From DASQFQ01 sp963805525 (GTDB lineage Bacteria; Actinomycetota; Thermoleophilia; Solirubrobacterales; Solirubrobacteraceae): a DNA stretch of 64,000 nucleotides. The first letter of the stretch is position 1. Each line of letters starts with the position of its first letter. Positions 26,476 to 33,974 of this stretch are shown piece after piece. Under the pieces are notes generated by a model. It was not told where the DNA came from. It did not search any database and saw only the letters and a list, made by a program, of their open reading frames with translations. Both the position numbers and the translations under genes were made by a program. Location of the stretch: assembly GCA_963805525.1 (NCBI GenBank), contig CAWDUT010000007.1:806001-870000 (forward strand). The letters are read 5' to 3'.

Positions 26476-27880
26476 CCTCGGTCTCGGCCAGCTCGGCCGC
26501 CGGGTCGGAGTCCCGCATCACGCCGACGCCGGCGTAGAGCCGCGCCTCGGTCCCGCGCAGGAGCGCGCAGCGCAGCGCGACGCAGAACTCGCCGTCCTCG
26601 TTGGCGTCGGTCCAGCCGACCGGGCCGGCGTACCAGCCGCGGTCGAGCCCCTCGAGCGCCGGGATCAGCGGCTCCGCGACCGCGAACGGCTCGCCGCCGA
26701 CCGCCGGGGTCGGGTGCAGCATCCCGGCCAGCTCGACCACGCTCACCGGGTGCGTCAGCTGAGCGCGGATCGGGGTGGCGAGGTGCTGGATGTTGGCGAC
26801 CTTGATCACCGTCGGCTCGTTCGGCGCGGCGACCCACACGGCGTGCGGGCGCAGCACGCGCGCGATCCGGTGGGAGACGATCGCCTGCTCCTCGCGGTCC
26901 TTGGCCGAGCCGAGCAGCTGCTCGCCGAGGTGGTCGTCGACCGCGGGGTCGGCGGAGCGCCGGATCGAGCCCGCCAGCGCCACGGACTGCGCGCGCAGCC
27001 CCTCGCGGCGGACGAGCAGCTCGGGCGAGGCGGCGACGAACGCGCTCTCGCCGCGGCCGGCGCAGAAGACGAAGCAGGAGCCGAACGCCGAGCGCAGGAC
27101 GCCGAAGACGGCCGCGGCGTCGTGCGGCGTCGGGGCGTGGACGGCGACCTCGCGCGCGAGCACGACCTTCTCGAGCGCGCCGGCCCGGATCCGCTCGACG
27201 GCGCGGGCGACCGCCTCGACGTAGTGCTCGGGCGGCGCGACGCCGGCGATCTTGAAGCGCCCGGCGGGCGCGGGGTCGAGCAGCGGGAGCTCGGCGTCGC
27301 GCAGGGAGGCGACGCGCGCGGCCATCCGCTCGGCGAGCTGCTCGGGGACGTCGTCGGGCGCGGCGAGCGCGGCGACGGTCAGGCTGACCTCGCCGTTGCG
27401 GCGGGCGAGCGCGACCTCGGGGACGACCAGCGCGCCCGCGCCGAAGCCGGCCCAGTGCGGGGCGCTGCCGCCGTCGGGCGCGAACGCGAAGCCGCCGACC
27501 GCGACGAGCCCGGAGCCGGGCGGGCCGGGGTCGTCGCCGGCGACGGCCCCGCCGGCCAGCTCGCGCCAGGCGGCGGCGACGGCGGCGAAGCGTCCGGGGC
27601 CGTCGGCCTCGAGCCGCCGCAGCGCGCCGAGCGCGGCGACGGCGGCGCCGCCGCGGGCGGGCTGCTCGTAGGCGAACCAGTCCTCGCCGGTGGCGCGCGA
27701 GGCGAACACGACCGCGCTCGGGTCGACCGCGGGATCGAGCTCCACGGTCAGCCCGACGAGCACCTCCTCACCCTGCCGCCGCGCGCGCCGGACGGCGCGG
27801 GCGCAGCGGGCCGCGAGCTCCGCGCGCTGCTCGAAGCGCAGCGTGAACGGCTCGCGGGTGCCGGTGAGGTGCAGCGTCAT
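26438..27880 (-). CDS. menF: Isochorismate synthase
   Basis: Chorismate-utilising enzyme, 480 aa. C-terminal catalytic domain: KVVLAREVAVHAP, SPELLVRREGLRAQSVALAG, SAKDREEQAIVSHRIARVL, HPTPAVGGEP and a final GVGVMRDSDPAAELAETEVK are in the standard order. The N-terminal 200 residues are variable, as usual. Isochorismate is the MenD substrate, and the surrounding men genes favour menaquinone over siderophore use. It converges on egtD with a 38-bp overlap. Confidence 0.93.
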   Translation of the reverse strand: MTLHLTGTREPFTLRFEQRAELAARCARAVRRARRQGEEVLVGLTVELDPAVDPSAVVFASRATGEDWFAYEQPARGGAAVAALGALRRLEADGPGRFAAVAAAWRELAGGAVAGDDPGPPGSGLVAVGGFAFAPDGGSAPHWAGFGAGALVVPEVALARRNGEVSLTVAALAAPDDVPEQLAERMAARVASLRDAELPLLDPAPAGRFKIAGVAPPEHYVEAVARAVERIRAGALEKVVLAREVAVHAPTPHDAAAVFGVLRSAFGSCFVFCAGRGESAFVAASPELLVRREGLRAQSVALAGSIRRSADPAVDDHLGEQLLGSAKDREEQAIVSHRIARVLRPHAVWVAAPNEPTVIKVANIQHLATPIRAQLTHPVSVVELAGMLHPTPAVGGEPFAVAEPLIPALEGLDRGWYAGPVGWTDANEDGEFCVALRCALLRGTEARLYAGVGVMRDSDPAAELAETEVKLGALLPVLSG

Positions 27881-27970
27881 CCGCCACCAAGCCTACGAAC
27901 GCCGCCGAACGCGCGCCTTGCGGTCGGGCACACGACTCATGACGGGGACGGCCGGAGCCGATCAGGGAGC

Positions 27971-29266
27971 ATGGGCTCGTCCCCCTCCGTCGCCGCGCGC
28001 CCGCTCCCGCGCGCGCTCCGCCTCCCGGCGCCGCTGGTGCTGCTCGGGTGGGTCGTGATCGCGAGCGCGCTGCAGCTCGTGCGCGCGCCCGGCATCCCCG
28101 CGTGGCGCGTGCTGTGGGCGGAGGACGCCACCGTCTTCCTCTCCCAGGCGCTCGACCGCTCGTTCCCCGCGGCGCTCGGCACGACCTACGCGGGCTACCT
28201 GCACATCGTCCCGCGGCTGATCGTCGAGCCCGCCGCGCTGCTGCCGCTCTCCGCCGCCGCCGCGGCGGTCGCGATCAGCTCGGCGGTCGTCGTCTCGCTG
28301 CTGGCCGCCTACGTCTGGGTTGCGGCGCGCTCGGTGTTCGAGACGCGCCTCGCGCGGGCCCTCCTCGTGATGCTGTTCGTGTTCGCGCCGCAGACGCTGA
28401 TCGAGATCGGCGGCACCGCCGCGAACTACCACTGGTACGGGATGCTGGCCTCGTTCTTCGCGTTCCTGCACCGCCCGGCGAGCCGGCGCGAGGCCGCCGC
28501 GGCGACCGCCGTGGTCGGCTTCACGGCACTGAGCGCCCCGATGCTGGCGCTGCTGCTGCCGCTGCTCGTCCTGCGCCCCGGCGGCCTGCTGCGCGCCCAG
28601 TTCGGCGCGCGCGCCATCCCCGCCGCCGCGCTGTGCGGGCTCGCGGCGCAGGCGCTGGCCGTGCTGACCTCCTCCGGCCCTGAGAGCGTTTCCGCGTTCT
28701 CGCCGCTCGACCTGCCGGCGATCTACGCCCAGCGCGTCGCCGGCCCCGCCGTGCTGGGCGACTCGTGGTTCGGGCAGCTGTGGCTCTCGGCCGGCTGGGC
28801 CGCGGCGTGGGTGGCGCTCGTGATCGTGGCCGTCCTCGCGGTGCAGGCCGCCAGGAGCGGGAGCGCGGCGCAGCGCCGCCACGCGCTGCTCGCCGCCGCC
28901 GGCTCGCTCGTGCTGTTCTCGGTGCCGCTGGCGATCCGCGGCACGACCGAGATGGCGCCTCACCTGGGCCACCTGTTCAACGGCGGCGCCCGCTACACGT
29001 ACTCGCCGCTGATCCTCGCCTGGGTGCCGGCGCTCCTGCTCGTCGACCGCCGCGGCGCCTGGGCCGCGCGCCTCGCCACGCTCGTAGTCGTGGTCATCGT
29101 CGCCTCGACCACCGGCACCACCGACCGCAGCCTCGGCCCCGACTGGGCCGACTCGCTCACCCAGGCACGGCAGACCTGCGTCGCGGGCAGCGTCGTCGAC
29201 ATCCGCGTCGCCCCGCTCTCGTATCCGTGGGAGGCCGCCCTCTCCTGCGATCGCATCCGCGGGTGA
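27971..29266 (+). CDS. Polytopic membrane protein, unknown (GT-C-like)
   Basis: 431 aa with roughly ten hydrophobic segments. VLWAEDATVFLSQALDRSFP near residue 50 has an acidic pair after the first segment, as in membrane glycosyltransferases of the GT-C fold, but no family motif is certain. The extracellular C-terminal part contains two cysteines (QTCVAGSVVD and LSCDRIRG). ATG 27971 is chosen at the first hydrophobic segment; AGGGAG is present but unusually close. Divergent from menF. Confidence 0.65.
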   Translation: MGSSPSVAARPLPRALRLPAPLVLLGWVVIASALQLVRAPGIPAWRVLWAEDATVFLSQALDRSFPAALGTTYAGYLHIVPRLIVEPAALLPLSAAAAAVAISSAVVVSLLAAYVWVAARSVFETRLARALLVMLFVFAPQTLIEIGGTAANYHWYGMLASFFAFLHRPASRREAAAATAVVGFTALSAPMLALLLPLLVLRPGGLLRAQFGARAIPAAALCGLAAQALAVLTSSGPESVSAFSPLDLPAIYAQRVAGPAVLGDSWFGQLWLSAGWAAAWVALVIVAVLAVQAARSGSAAQRRHALLAAAGSLVLFSVPLAIRGTTEMAPHLGHLFNGGARYTYSPLILAWVPALLLVDRRGAWAARLATLVVVVIVASTTGTTDRSLGPDWADSLTQARQTCVAGSVVDIRVAPLSYPWEAALSCDRIRG

Positions 29267-29323
29267 GCGCTTTCATCCGATCGGGGCATTCCCGCGCGCC
29301 GGGAAGCGAGGGAGGCTCTCCCC

Positions 29324-29428
29324 ATGACAAGCCAGCCTCCCATCCTCGCCGCGTTGCTCGCGGCGGGCGCGATCGCCGCCGCCAGCGGCTCCCCGGCCTT
29401 CACCGGATCGACTGACCGGCGCAGCTAG
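29324..29428 (+). CDS. 34-residue hydrophobic peptide
   Basis: Begins MTSQPPILAALLAAGAIAAA, a single hydrophobic stretch that could be a secretion signal or small membrane peptide. GGAGG lies 8 nt before the ATG, one of the best ribosome sites in the window, and can also pair in a GGGAG/CTCCC hairpin (29310-29322). Its TAG shares CTAG with the convergent hydrolase stop, as other convergent genes here do. It may be a real small protein or the remnant of a longer one. Confidence 0.45.
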   Translation: MTSQPPILAALLAAGAIAAASGSPAFTGSTDRRS

Positions 29429-30216
29429 CCGGTGCGGTCGAGCCACTCGCGCACAGCGCCCCAGTAGGCGTCCGGCGCCTCGGCGAACGGGAAGTGTCCG
29501 ACGCCGTCGAGGATCACCAGCTCGCCCCGCGGCGCGGTGGCGGCGATCCGGCGCGCCGCCGCCGGCGGCGTGCCGCGGTCGTGCTCGCCCGCGATCGCCA
29601 GCACCGGGACCTCGCTGGTGGCGAGCGCGGTCAGCGCGTGCAGGTCGCCCCAGTCCTCGTGGCGCATCCAGTCGTGGCGGTAGACGACGTCCGCGAGCGC
29701 CGCCCGCACCGCCTCGACGCCCTCGGGCGTCGGAGCGAAGAACGGCAGCTCATCGAGCCAGACCTCGCGCTGATCCTCGTCGCTCGCGATGTCCTCCTCG
29801 CGCTCGAACGCGGCCTCGACCGTGTCGGGCAGGCCCTCGAACGACGGCTCGGGCGCACCCGGGGCGGGCTCCTCGTCGGCATCGGTGCACGAGGCGATCA
29901 CGCGCGCGGCGCTGCCCGGGAAGTCGACGAGGTGCTGCATCGCCACGAAGCCGCCGAACGAGTGGCCGAGCAGCGTCCACTCGTCGAGCCCCTGCTCGCG
30001 GACGAACGCCTCCAGCGCGCGGGCGGCGCCGGAGAACGTCCACTCGTCCGGGTCGGGCGAGCGCCCGTTGCCCGGCAGGTCGACGAGCAGCAGCCGATAC
30101 TCCGATGCCAGCGCCTCCGCGCTCGGCAGGAAGATCGAGCCGTCCAGGCCCGGGCCGGCGTGGAGGAGCACCACCGGGTGCCCCTCCCCCAGCTCACGGA
30201 GATGGAGCCCGGTCAG
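29425..30216 (-). CDS. Alpha/beta hydrolase, proline iminopeptidase-like
   Basis: About 263 aa. VVLLHAGPGLDGSIFLPS (HGGPG-like oxyanion motif), DLPGNGRSPDP, nucleophile elbow LLGHSFGGFVAM (Ser about 93), AGEHDRGTPPAAAR (Asp) and DGVGHFPFAE (His). Substrate unknown. No ATG or GTG lies at the expected N-terminus. A CTG at 30216 overlaps the ilvN stop as CTGA, so I take it as the start. Upstream GTG codons would read far into ilvN. Confidence 0.78.
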   Translation of the reverse strand: MTGLHLRELGEGHPVVLLHAGPGLDGSIFLPSAEALASEYRLLLVDLPGNGRSPDPDEWTFSGAARALEAFVREQGLDEWTLLGHSFGGFVAMQHLVDFPGSAARVIASCTDADEEPAPGAPEPSFEGLPDTVEAAFEREEDIASDEDQREVWLDELPFFAPTPEGVEAVRAALADVVYRHDWMRHEDWGDLHALTALATSEVPVLAIAGEHDRGTPPAAARRIAATAPRGELVILDGVGHFPFAEAPDAYWGAVREWLDRTG

Positions 30217-30779
30217 GTCTCCCCGCGCCCGCGCGAGATCGCGATCTCGCCCGTCCGGGCCATCTCGACCAGGCCGAACGGGCGCACCATCCGCTCGAAC
30301 GCCTCGATCTTCTCCCACGTGCCGGTGACCTCGATGATCACGCTGCGGCGCGTGACGTCGATGATGCTGCCGCGGAAGATCTCCACGATCTGCATCACCT
30401 CGCCGCGCGCGTTGCCGTCGGCGGTGACCTTGAACAGCGCGAGCTCGCGCGCGACGGTGTCGACCGGCTCGAGGTCGCGGATCTTGATCACGTTGACCAG
30501 CTTGTGCAGCTGCTTCGTGACCTGATCGATCGGGTGCATCGCCCCGTCCAGGGTCAGCGTGATGCGCGACAGGCGCTCGTCGTCGGTCGGCCCGACCGCG
30601 AGCGTGTCGATGTTGAAGCCCCGGCGGGCGAACAGGCCCGCGATGCGGGTCAGCACGCCGGGCTTGTTCTCGACCAGGATCGAGAGGATGTGCTTGCGGC
30701 CGGTGCGGACGCCGGAGGAGGCTTCGAGCTCCTCGAGCGTCAGCAGCTCCTTGGTGCCGGGCTCGCCCACGCGGATCAC
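30213..30779 (-). CDS. ilvN: Acetolactate synthase regulatory subunit
   Basis: 188 aa. The N-terminal ACT domain (HILSILVENKPGVLTRIAGL, about 30-49; RRGFNIDTLAVGPT) binds valine for feedback inhibition. The C-terminal ACT-like domain includes ELALFKVTADGNARGEVMQI and IIEVTGTWEKIEAFERM. GTG start overlaps the ilvB stop (GTGA). It activates and regulates the IlvB catalytic subunit in the first branched-chain amino acid step. Confidence 0.94.
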   Translation of the reverse strand: MIRVGEPGTKELLTLEELEASSGVRTGRKHILSILVENKPGVLTRIAGLFARRGFNIDTLAVGPTDDERLSRITLTLDGAMHPIDQVTKQLHKLVNVIKIRDLEPVDTVARELALFKVTADGNARGEVMQIVEIFRGSIIDVTRRSVIIEVTGTWEKIEAFERMVRPFGLVEMARTGEIAISRGRGET

Positions 30780-32452
30780 CCGACCATGTCGCGAGCGGCG
30801 GCGCCGGGCGCGATCATCGGGTACGTGTTCTCCTCGCGGGTGACGCGGACGTCCACGACCACCGGGCCTGGCGTCTCGATCGCCTTGCGCATGTCCTCCA
30901 CCAGCGTCTTCTTCTCCGTCAGGCGCATGCCGGTCGCCCCGTAGGCCTCGGCGAGCTTGACGAAGTCGGGCCACGAGCCCATGTCGACGTGCGAGTAGCG
31001 GCGGTCCCAGAACAGCTCCTGCCACTGCCGGACCATGCCCAGGTAGCCGTTGTTCATGATGAACACCTTCACCGGGATGCCGTTCTCGGTCAGCGTCGCC
31101 AGCTCCTGCGAGTTCATCTGGATCGACGCGTCGCCGCTGATCAGGCAGGTCGGGACGTCGGGCACCGCCACGGCCGCCCCCATCGCGGCCGGCAGGCCGA
31201 AGCCCATCGTCCCGAGACCGCCGGAGTTGATCCAGCGGCGCGGCTTGTCGAAGTGGAAGTACTGCGCGCTCCACATCTGGTGCTGACCGACGTCGGAGGC
31301 GAGGATGCAGTCGCCGCCGGTCGCCTCGTACAGCGCCTGGACCATGTACTGCGGCTTGATCTCGGTCTCCGAGTCCTCGTACCTCAGCGGGTGCTGCTGG
31401 CGCCAGCCCTCGATCCGCTCCCACCAGGCGGCGAGCCGCTCGGGGTCGGCCTGGGCGTTCTTGTACTCCGCGGTCAGGCGGGGCACGATGTTCTTCGCGT
31501 CGCCGACGATCGGGATGTGCGCCGGGACGTTCTTGGAGATCTCGGCCGGGTCGACGTCGATGTGCACGAACTTGGCCCGCGGCGCGAACTCCGAGAGCTT
31601 GCCGGTGATGCGGTCGTCGAAGCGCGCCCCGATCGCCACGATCAGGTCGGCCTCGTCCATCGCGTAGTTGGCCGCTCGCGTGCCGTGCATGCCGAGCATC
31701 CCCAGCCACTGCGGGTTGGTCGCCGGGAAGGCGCCGAGGCCCATCAGCGTGGTGGTGACCGGCAGCTTGTCCGACAGCGCGAGCTCGGTCAGCTCCGACG
31801 CGGCGTTGGCGTTGATCACGCCGCCGCCGACATACAGCACCGGCCGGCGCGCGTTGGCGAGCGCCTTGGCGGCGAGCCGGATCTGCTTCTGGTTGCCCTC
31901 GGTGGTCGGCTGGTAGCCGGGCAGGCGCACGTCGCCGACCGGCTGGTAGTCGATCTCCACGCGCGTGAGATCGGTCGGCATGTCGATCAGCACCGGCCCG
32001 GGCCGCCCCGTACGGGCGATGTGGAACGCCTCGTGGACCGCCCGCGGGATCTCCGTGGGGTGCTGGATCATGAAGCTGTGCTTGACGATCGGCATGGTGA
32101 TGCCGAACGTGTCCGCCTCCTGGAAGCCGTCGGTGCCGAGCAGGTCCGTGCGGACCTGGCCGGTGAAGGCGACCATCGGGACGGAGTCCATCATCGCGTC
32201 GGTCAGCGGCGTGACGATGTTGGTGGCGCCGGGCCCGGAGGTCGCGAAGACGACCCCGACCTTGCCGGAGGCCTTGGCGTAGCCCTCGGCAGCGTGCCCT
32301 CCGCCGGCCTCATGCCGTACGAGTACGTGACGGATGCCCGACTCCACGAAGGCGTCGTACGTCGGGAGGTTGGCTCCCCCGGGGTAGCCGAAGACGACGT
32401 CCACGCCCTCGGCCCGTAGGCACTCCATCACTGCATCGACAGCTCGCATCAT
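30776..32452 (-). CDS. ilvB: Acetolactate synthase catalytic subunit
   Basis: ThDP enzyme condensing pyruvate to acetolactate, 558 aa. Signatures: VFGYPGGANLPTYDAF, LVRHEAGGGHAAEGYAKASG (activating Glu), FATSGPGATNIVTPL, the ThDP motif LISGDASIQMNSQELATLTE ending at MNNGYLGMVRQWQELF, and the preceding QHQMWSAQYF. ATG at 32452 or 32449. TAGACT lies 7 nt upstream, its TAG being the stop of the zinc-ribbon gene. Forms an operon with ilvN, apart from ilvC. Confidence 0.96.
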   Translation of the reverse strand: MMRAVDAVMECLRAEGVDVVFGYPGGANLPTYDAFVESGIRHVLVRHEAGGGHAAEGYAKASGKVGVVFATSGPGATNIVTPLTDAMMDSVPMVAFTGQVRTDLLGTDGFQEADTFGITMPIVKHSFMIQHPTEIPRAVHEAFHIARTGRPGPVLIDMPTDLTRVEIDYQPVGDVRLPGYQPTTEGNQKQIRLAAKALANARRPVLYVGGGVINANAASELTELALSDKLPVTTTLMGLGAFPATNPQWLGMLGMHGTRAANYAMDEADLIVAIGARFDDRITGKLSEFAPRAKFVHIDVDPAEISKNVPAHIPIVGDAKNIVPRLTAEYKNAQADPERLAAWWERIEGWRQQHPLRYEDSETEIKPQYMVQALYEATGGDCILASDVGQHQMWSAQYFHFDKPRRWINSGGLGTMGFGLPAAMGAAVAVPDVPTCLISGDASIQMNSQELATLTENGIPVKVFIMNNGYLGMVRQWQELFWDRRYSHVDMGSWPDFVKLAEAYGATGMRLTEKKTLVEDMRKAIETPGPVVVDVRVTREENTYPMIAPGAAARDMVG

Positions 32453-32459
32453 GCGAGCG

Positions 32460-32465
32460 AGTCTA
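32460..32465 (-). promoter_or_regulatory. -10 hexamer of ilvB built on a stop codon
   Basis: TAGACT, 7 nt before ATG 32452. TAG is the stop codon of the upstream 114-aa gene. Suggests a leaderless ilvBN transcript. Confidence 0.45.
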
Positions 32466-32807
32466 TCCGCGGCGGACCACTGCTTCAGGCGCGATGACCT
32501 CGTCCGGATACTCGAGCTCGGTGCCGCAGCGGGTGCACAGCGCGTCGTGGATCTTCACGATCTTGCCGCAGCCGGGGCACTGGCGCCGCAGCTCGTCGCG
32601 GTCGGAGCGGTAGAGCATCAGCGCGACCAGCCCGGCCACCGGCAGGATCGCCGAGATCAGGAACCACAGGAACATCGACGAGCCCTTGATCCGCGCGACG
32701 ACGGCGCCGGCGACGCCGAACCACAGGCAGAGCAGGAGGTAGATCACCTCCTGAGCAGGGTACCCCTTGCCGCCGTCCAGGCGGCGCTCTGATGGGGCCG
32801 GGGCCAT
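32463..32807 (-). CDS. Membrane protein with C-terminal zinc ribbon
   Basis: 114 aa. Two hydrophobic segments (about 20-40 and 46-66) followed by a cytosolic zinc ribbon CPGCGKIVKIHDALCTRCGTE with four Cys in CxxC…CxxC spacing. Proteins of this layout are common and mostly uncharacterised. The ATG lies in the loop of a strong hairpin (32798-32818), so access to the start may be controlled, or the hairpin may be a terminator for the 67-aa gene upstream. Confidence 0.7.
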   Translation of the reverse strand: MAPAPSERRLDGGKGYPAQEVIYLLLCLWFGVAGAVVARIKGSSMFLWFLISAILPVAGLVALMLYRSDRDELRRQCPGCGKIVKIHDALCTRCGTELEYPDEVIAPEAVVRRG

Positions 32808-32818
32808 CCGGGCCCCGG
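32798..32818. promoter_or_regulatory. GC hairpin enclosing a start codon
   Basis: CCGGGGCC and GGCCCCGG (8 bp, perfect) flank a 5-nt loop. Two bases of the zinc-ribbon gene's ATG are in the loop. There is no U-run, so it is not a classical intrinsic terminator. Confidence 0.5.
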
Positions 32819-32822
32819 AGAC

Positions 32823-33026
32823 CTAATCGTGACTGCTCTTCAGGTGCTCGAAGCGCTCCGAGCGCGGGACCTCGCGGCCTTCGAGGCGGAGCTGGGCGAG
32901 GCGGAAGCGGCGGACACCGGGGGTGAGCGCCCGGTCACGGGGGGAGGTCGCCGCGGGGACCAGAATCAGGCGGCGGGTGGCGGCTGAGGTCGACATGGAC
33001 AACATCATCGGTCCAATCAAGGCCAT
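32823..33026 (-). CDS. Small basic protein, unknown
   Basis: 67 aa. Third codon positions are almost all G or C from about residue 25 to 65, far more than in the other frames, which supports coding. The core reads RDRALTPGVRRFRLAQLRLE, then GREVPRSERFEHL. Internal ATGs near 32999 could be the true start. No family recognised. The opposite strand also has a short open frame, judged weaker. Confidence 0.45.
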   Translation of the reverse strand: MALIGPMMLSMSTSAATRRLILVPAATSPRDRALTPGVRRFRLAQLRLEGREVPRSERFEHLKSSHD

Positions 33027-33051
33027 CCGCCATGGACCGTTGACCCTATGT

Positions 33052-33699
33052 TCACGTCTCCGGACTCGACACCTTGGACAACCGCACCGCCTCGGCCAGC
33101 GCCGGCCGCGTGCGCGGGTGCATCCGGCGGCGCAGGCGCCACGGGGCGCCGCTGAACGCGAGGTTCGCCACGGTGGCGAAGCCCTGCTCGTCCGAGCGCA
33201 GCGCGAGCAGCAGGTGCGCGATGCGGTCGGCGGCCGGCAGCCCCGGCTCGGGCACCTTCACGCACCAGCAGAACACGCGCCGGCCGCCCGGCGCCACGAG
33301 CACCGCGCCCGCCTCGCCGACGAGCCAGACGCCGAGCGTCCCGCGCTCGGGCACGAGCCCGGTCCGGGCGTGGAGCTCGCGGGCATCGTGGCCGACGAGG
33401 TCGCCCAGGAGGCCGACCGCCACCCGCTCGGGCGCGCCGTCCGCCTGCGGCTTGGGCCGCACCACGTTGGCGCCGCGGCGGGCGTACAGCTCCGGGATCG
33501 CCCACGCGTGCGCCAGCAGCGCGAAGTCGACCGGGAACGACAGCGGCTCCAGCGCGAACAGCAGGCCCGCCGTGCCGATGAACGGCACCGTGTGGGCGAC
33601 GGTGGTGGCCGTCCAGGTCCGTCCCCGGCGGACCAGACGACCGGCATCCACGCGAGGTCGCCAGTAGACCGCGGCGGTCTCAGGGAGGGCGCCGCTCAA
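33052..33699 (-). CDS. Hypothetical protein, about 200-215 aa
   Basis: Alanine- and arginine-rich soluble protein. The segment VPFIGTAGLLFALEPLSFPV, then DFALLAHAWAIPELYARRGANVV, may be partly buried. RRVFCWCVKVPEPGLPAADR and FATVANLAFSGAPWRLRRRM look conserved in character but match no family I know. The 5' end is uncertain: TTG at 33699 sits inside a palindrome, and GTG at 33651 is an alternative. Codon usage supports the frame. Confidence 0.6.
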   Translation of the reverse strand: MSGALPETAAVYWRPRVDAGRLVRRGRTWTATTVAHTVPFIGTAGLLFALEPLSFPVDFALLAHAWAIPELYARRGANVVRPKPQADGAPERVAVGLLGDLVGHDARELHARTGLVPERGTLGVWLVGEAGAVLVAPGGRRVFCWCVKVPEPGLPAADRIAHLLLALRSDEQGFATVANLAFSGAPWRLRRRMHPRTRPALAEAVRLSKVSSPET

Positions 33700-33715
33700 A
33701 GGGGTCAGACCCCTT
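33699..33715. repeat. Palindromic repeat-like hairpin (GGGGTC-A-GACCCC core)
   Basis: AAGGGGTC-A-GACCCCTT, a perfect 8-bp stem with a 1-nt centre, between two minus-strand genes. A second, overlapping CCCT/AGGG pairing follows. Palindromes with this core are, to my recollection, widespread as REP-like elements in bacteria. Only one copy was noticed here. Confidence 0.5.
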
Positions 33716-33736
33716 GAGGGGGGTTGAGGGTTGCGC

Positions 33737-33961
33737 TCACCCGCCCGCGATCGGGCGGCGGAGGATCACGAGCTCGGCGTCGAGCGGCAGCTCGGTGACC
33801 TGCCGCGCGTGGCCTTCGCCCTCGCTGACCAGCGCGTAGTAGCCCGAGTCCAGCTCCCGCCGGAACTCCGCCACCGCGCGCTCGATCGCCTCGTGATCGC
33901 CGGCCGTCCACTCCGCGAGCGTCGAGTGGCCGGTGGTGTCCATGCGGATGAGACGTGCCAT
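33737..33961 (-). CDS. Small conserved-type protein, unknown
   Basis: 74 aa. Pattern MARLIRMDTTGHSTLAEWTA near the N-terminus, RRELDSGYYALVSEGEGHA in the middle and LPLDAELVILRRPIAGG at the end. This ends-conserved layout resembles small actinobacterial proteins of unknown function. ATG with TAGCAT 7 nt upstream, where TAG is the stop of the diguanylate cyclase gene. Confidence 0.7.
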   Translation of the reverse strand: MARLIRMDTTGHSTLAEWTAGDHEAIERAVAEFRRELDSGYYALVSEGEGHARQVTELPLDAELVILRRPIAGG

Positions 33962-33968
33962 GCCGCGG

Positions 33969-33974
33969 ATGCTA
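33969..33974 (-). promoter_or_regulatory. -10 hexamer of the 74-aa gene built on a stop codon
   Basis: TAGCAT, 7 nt before ATG 33961. Its TAG is the stop of the upstream diguanylate cyclase gene. Confidence 0.45.

Noticed and set aside
32829..32988. Short plus-strand frame opposite the 67-aa gene
   Set aside because: Third-position GC favours the minus-strand frame; no ribosome site or family.
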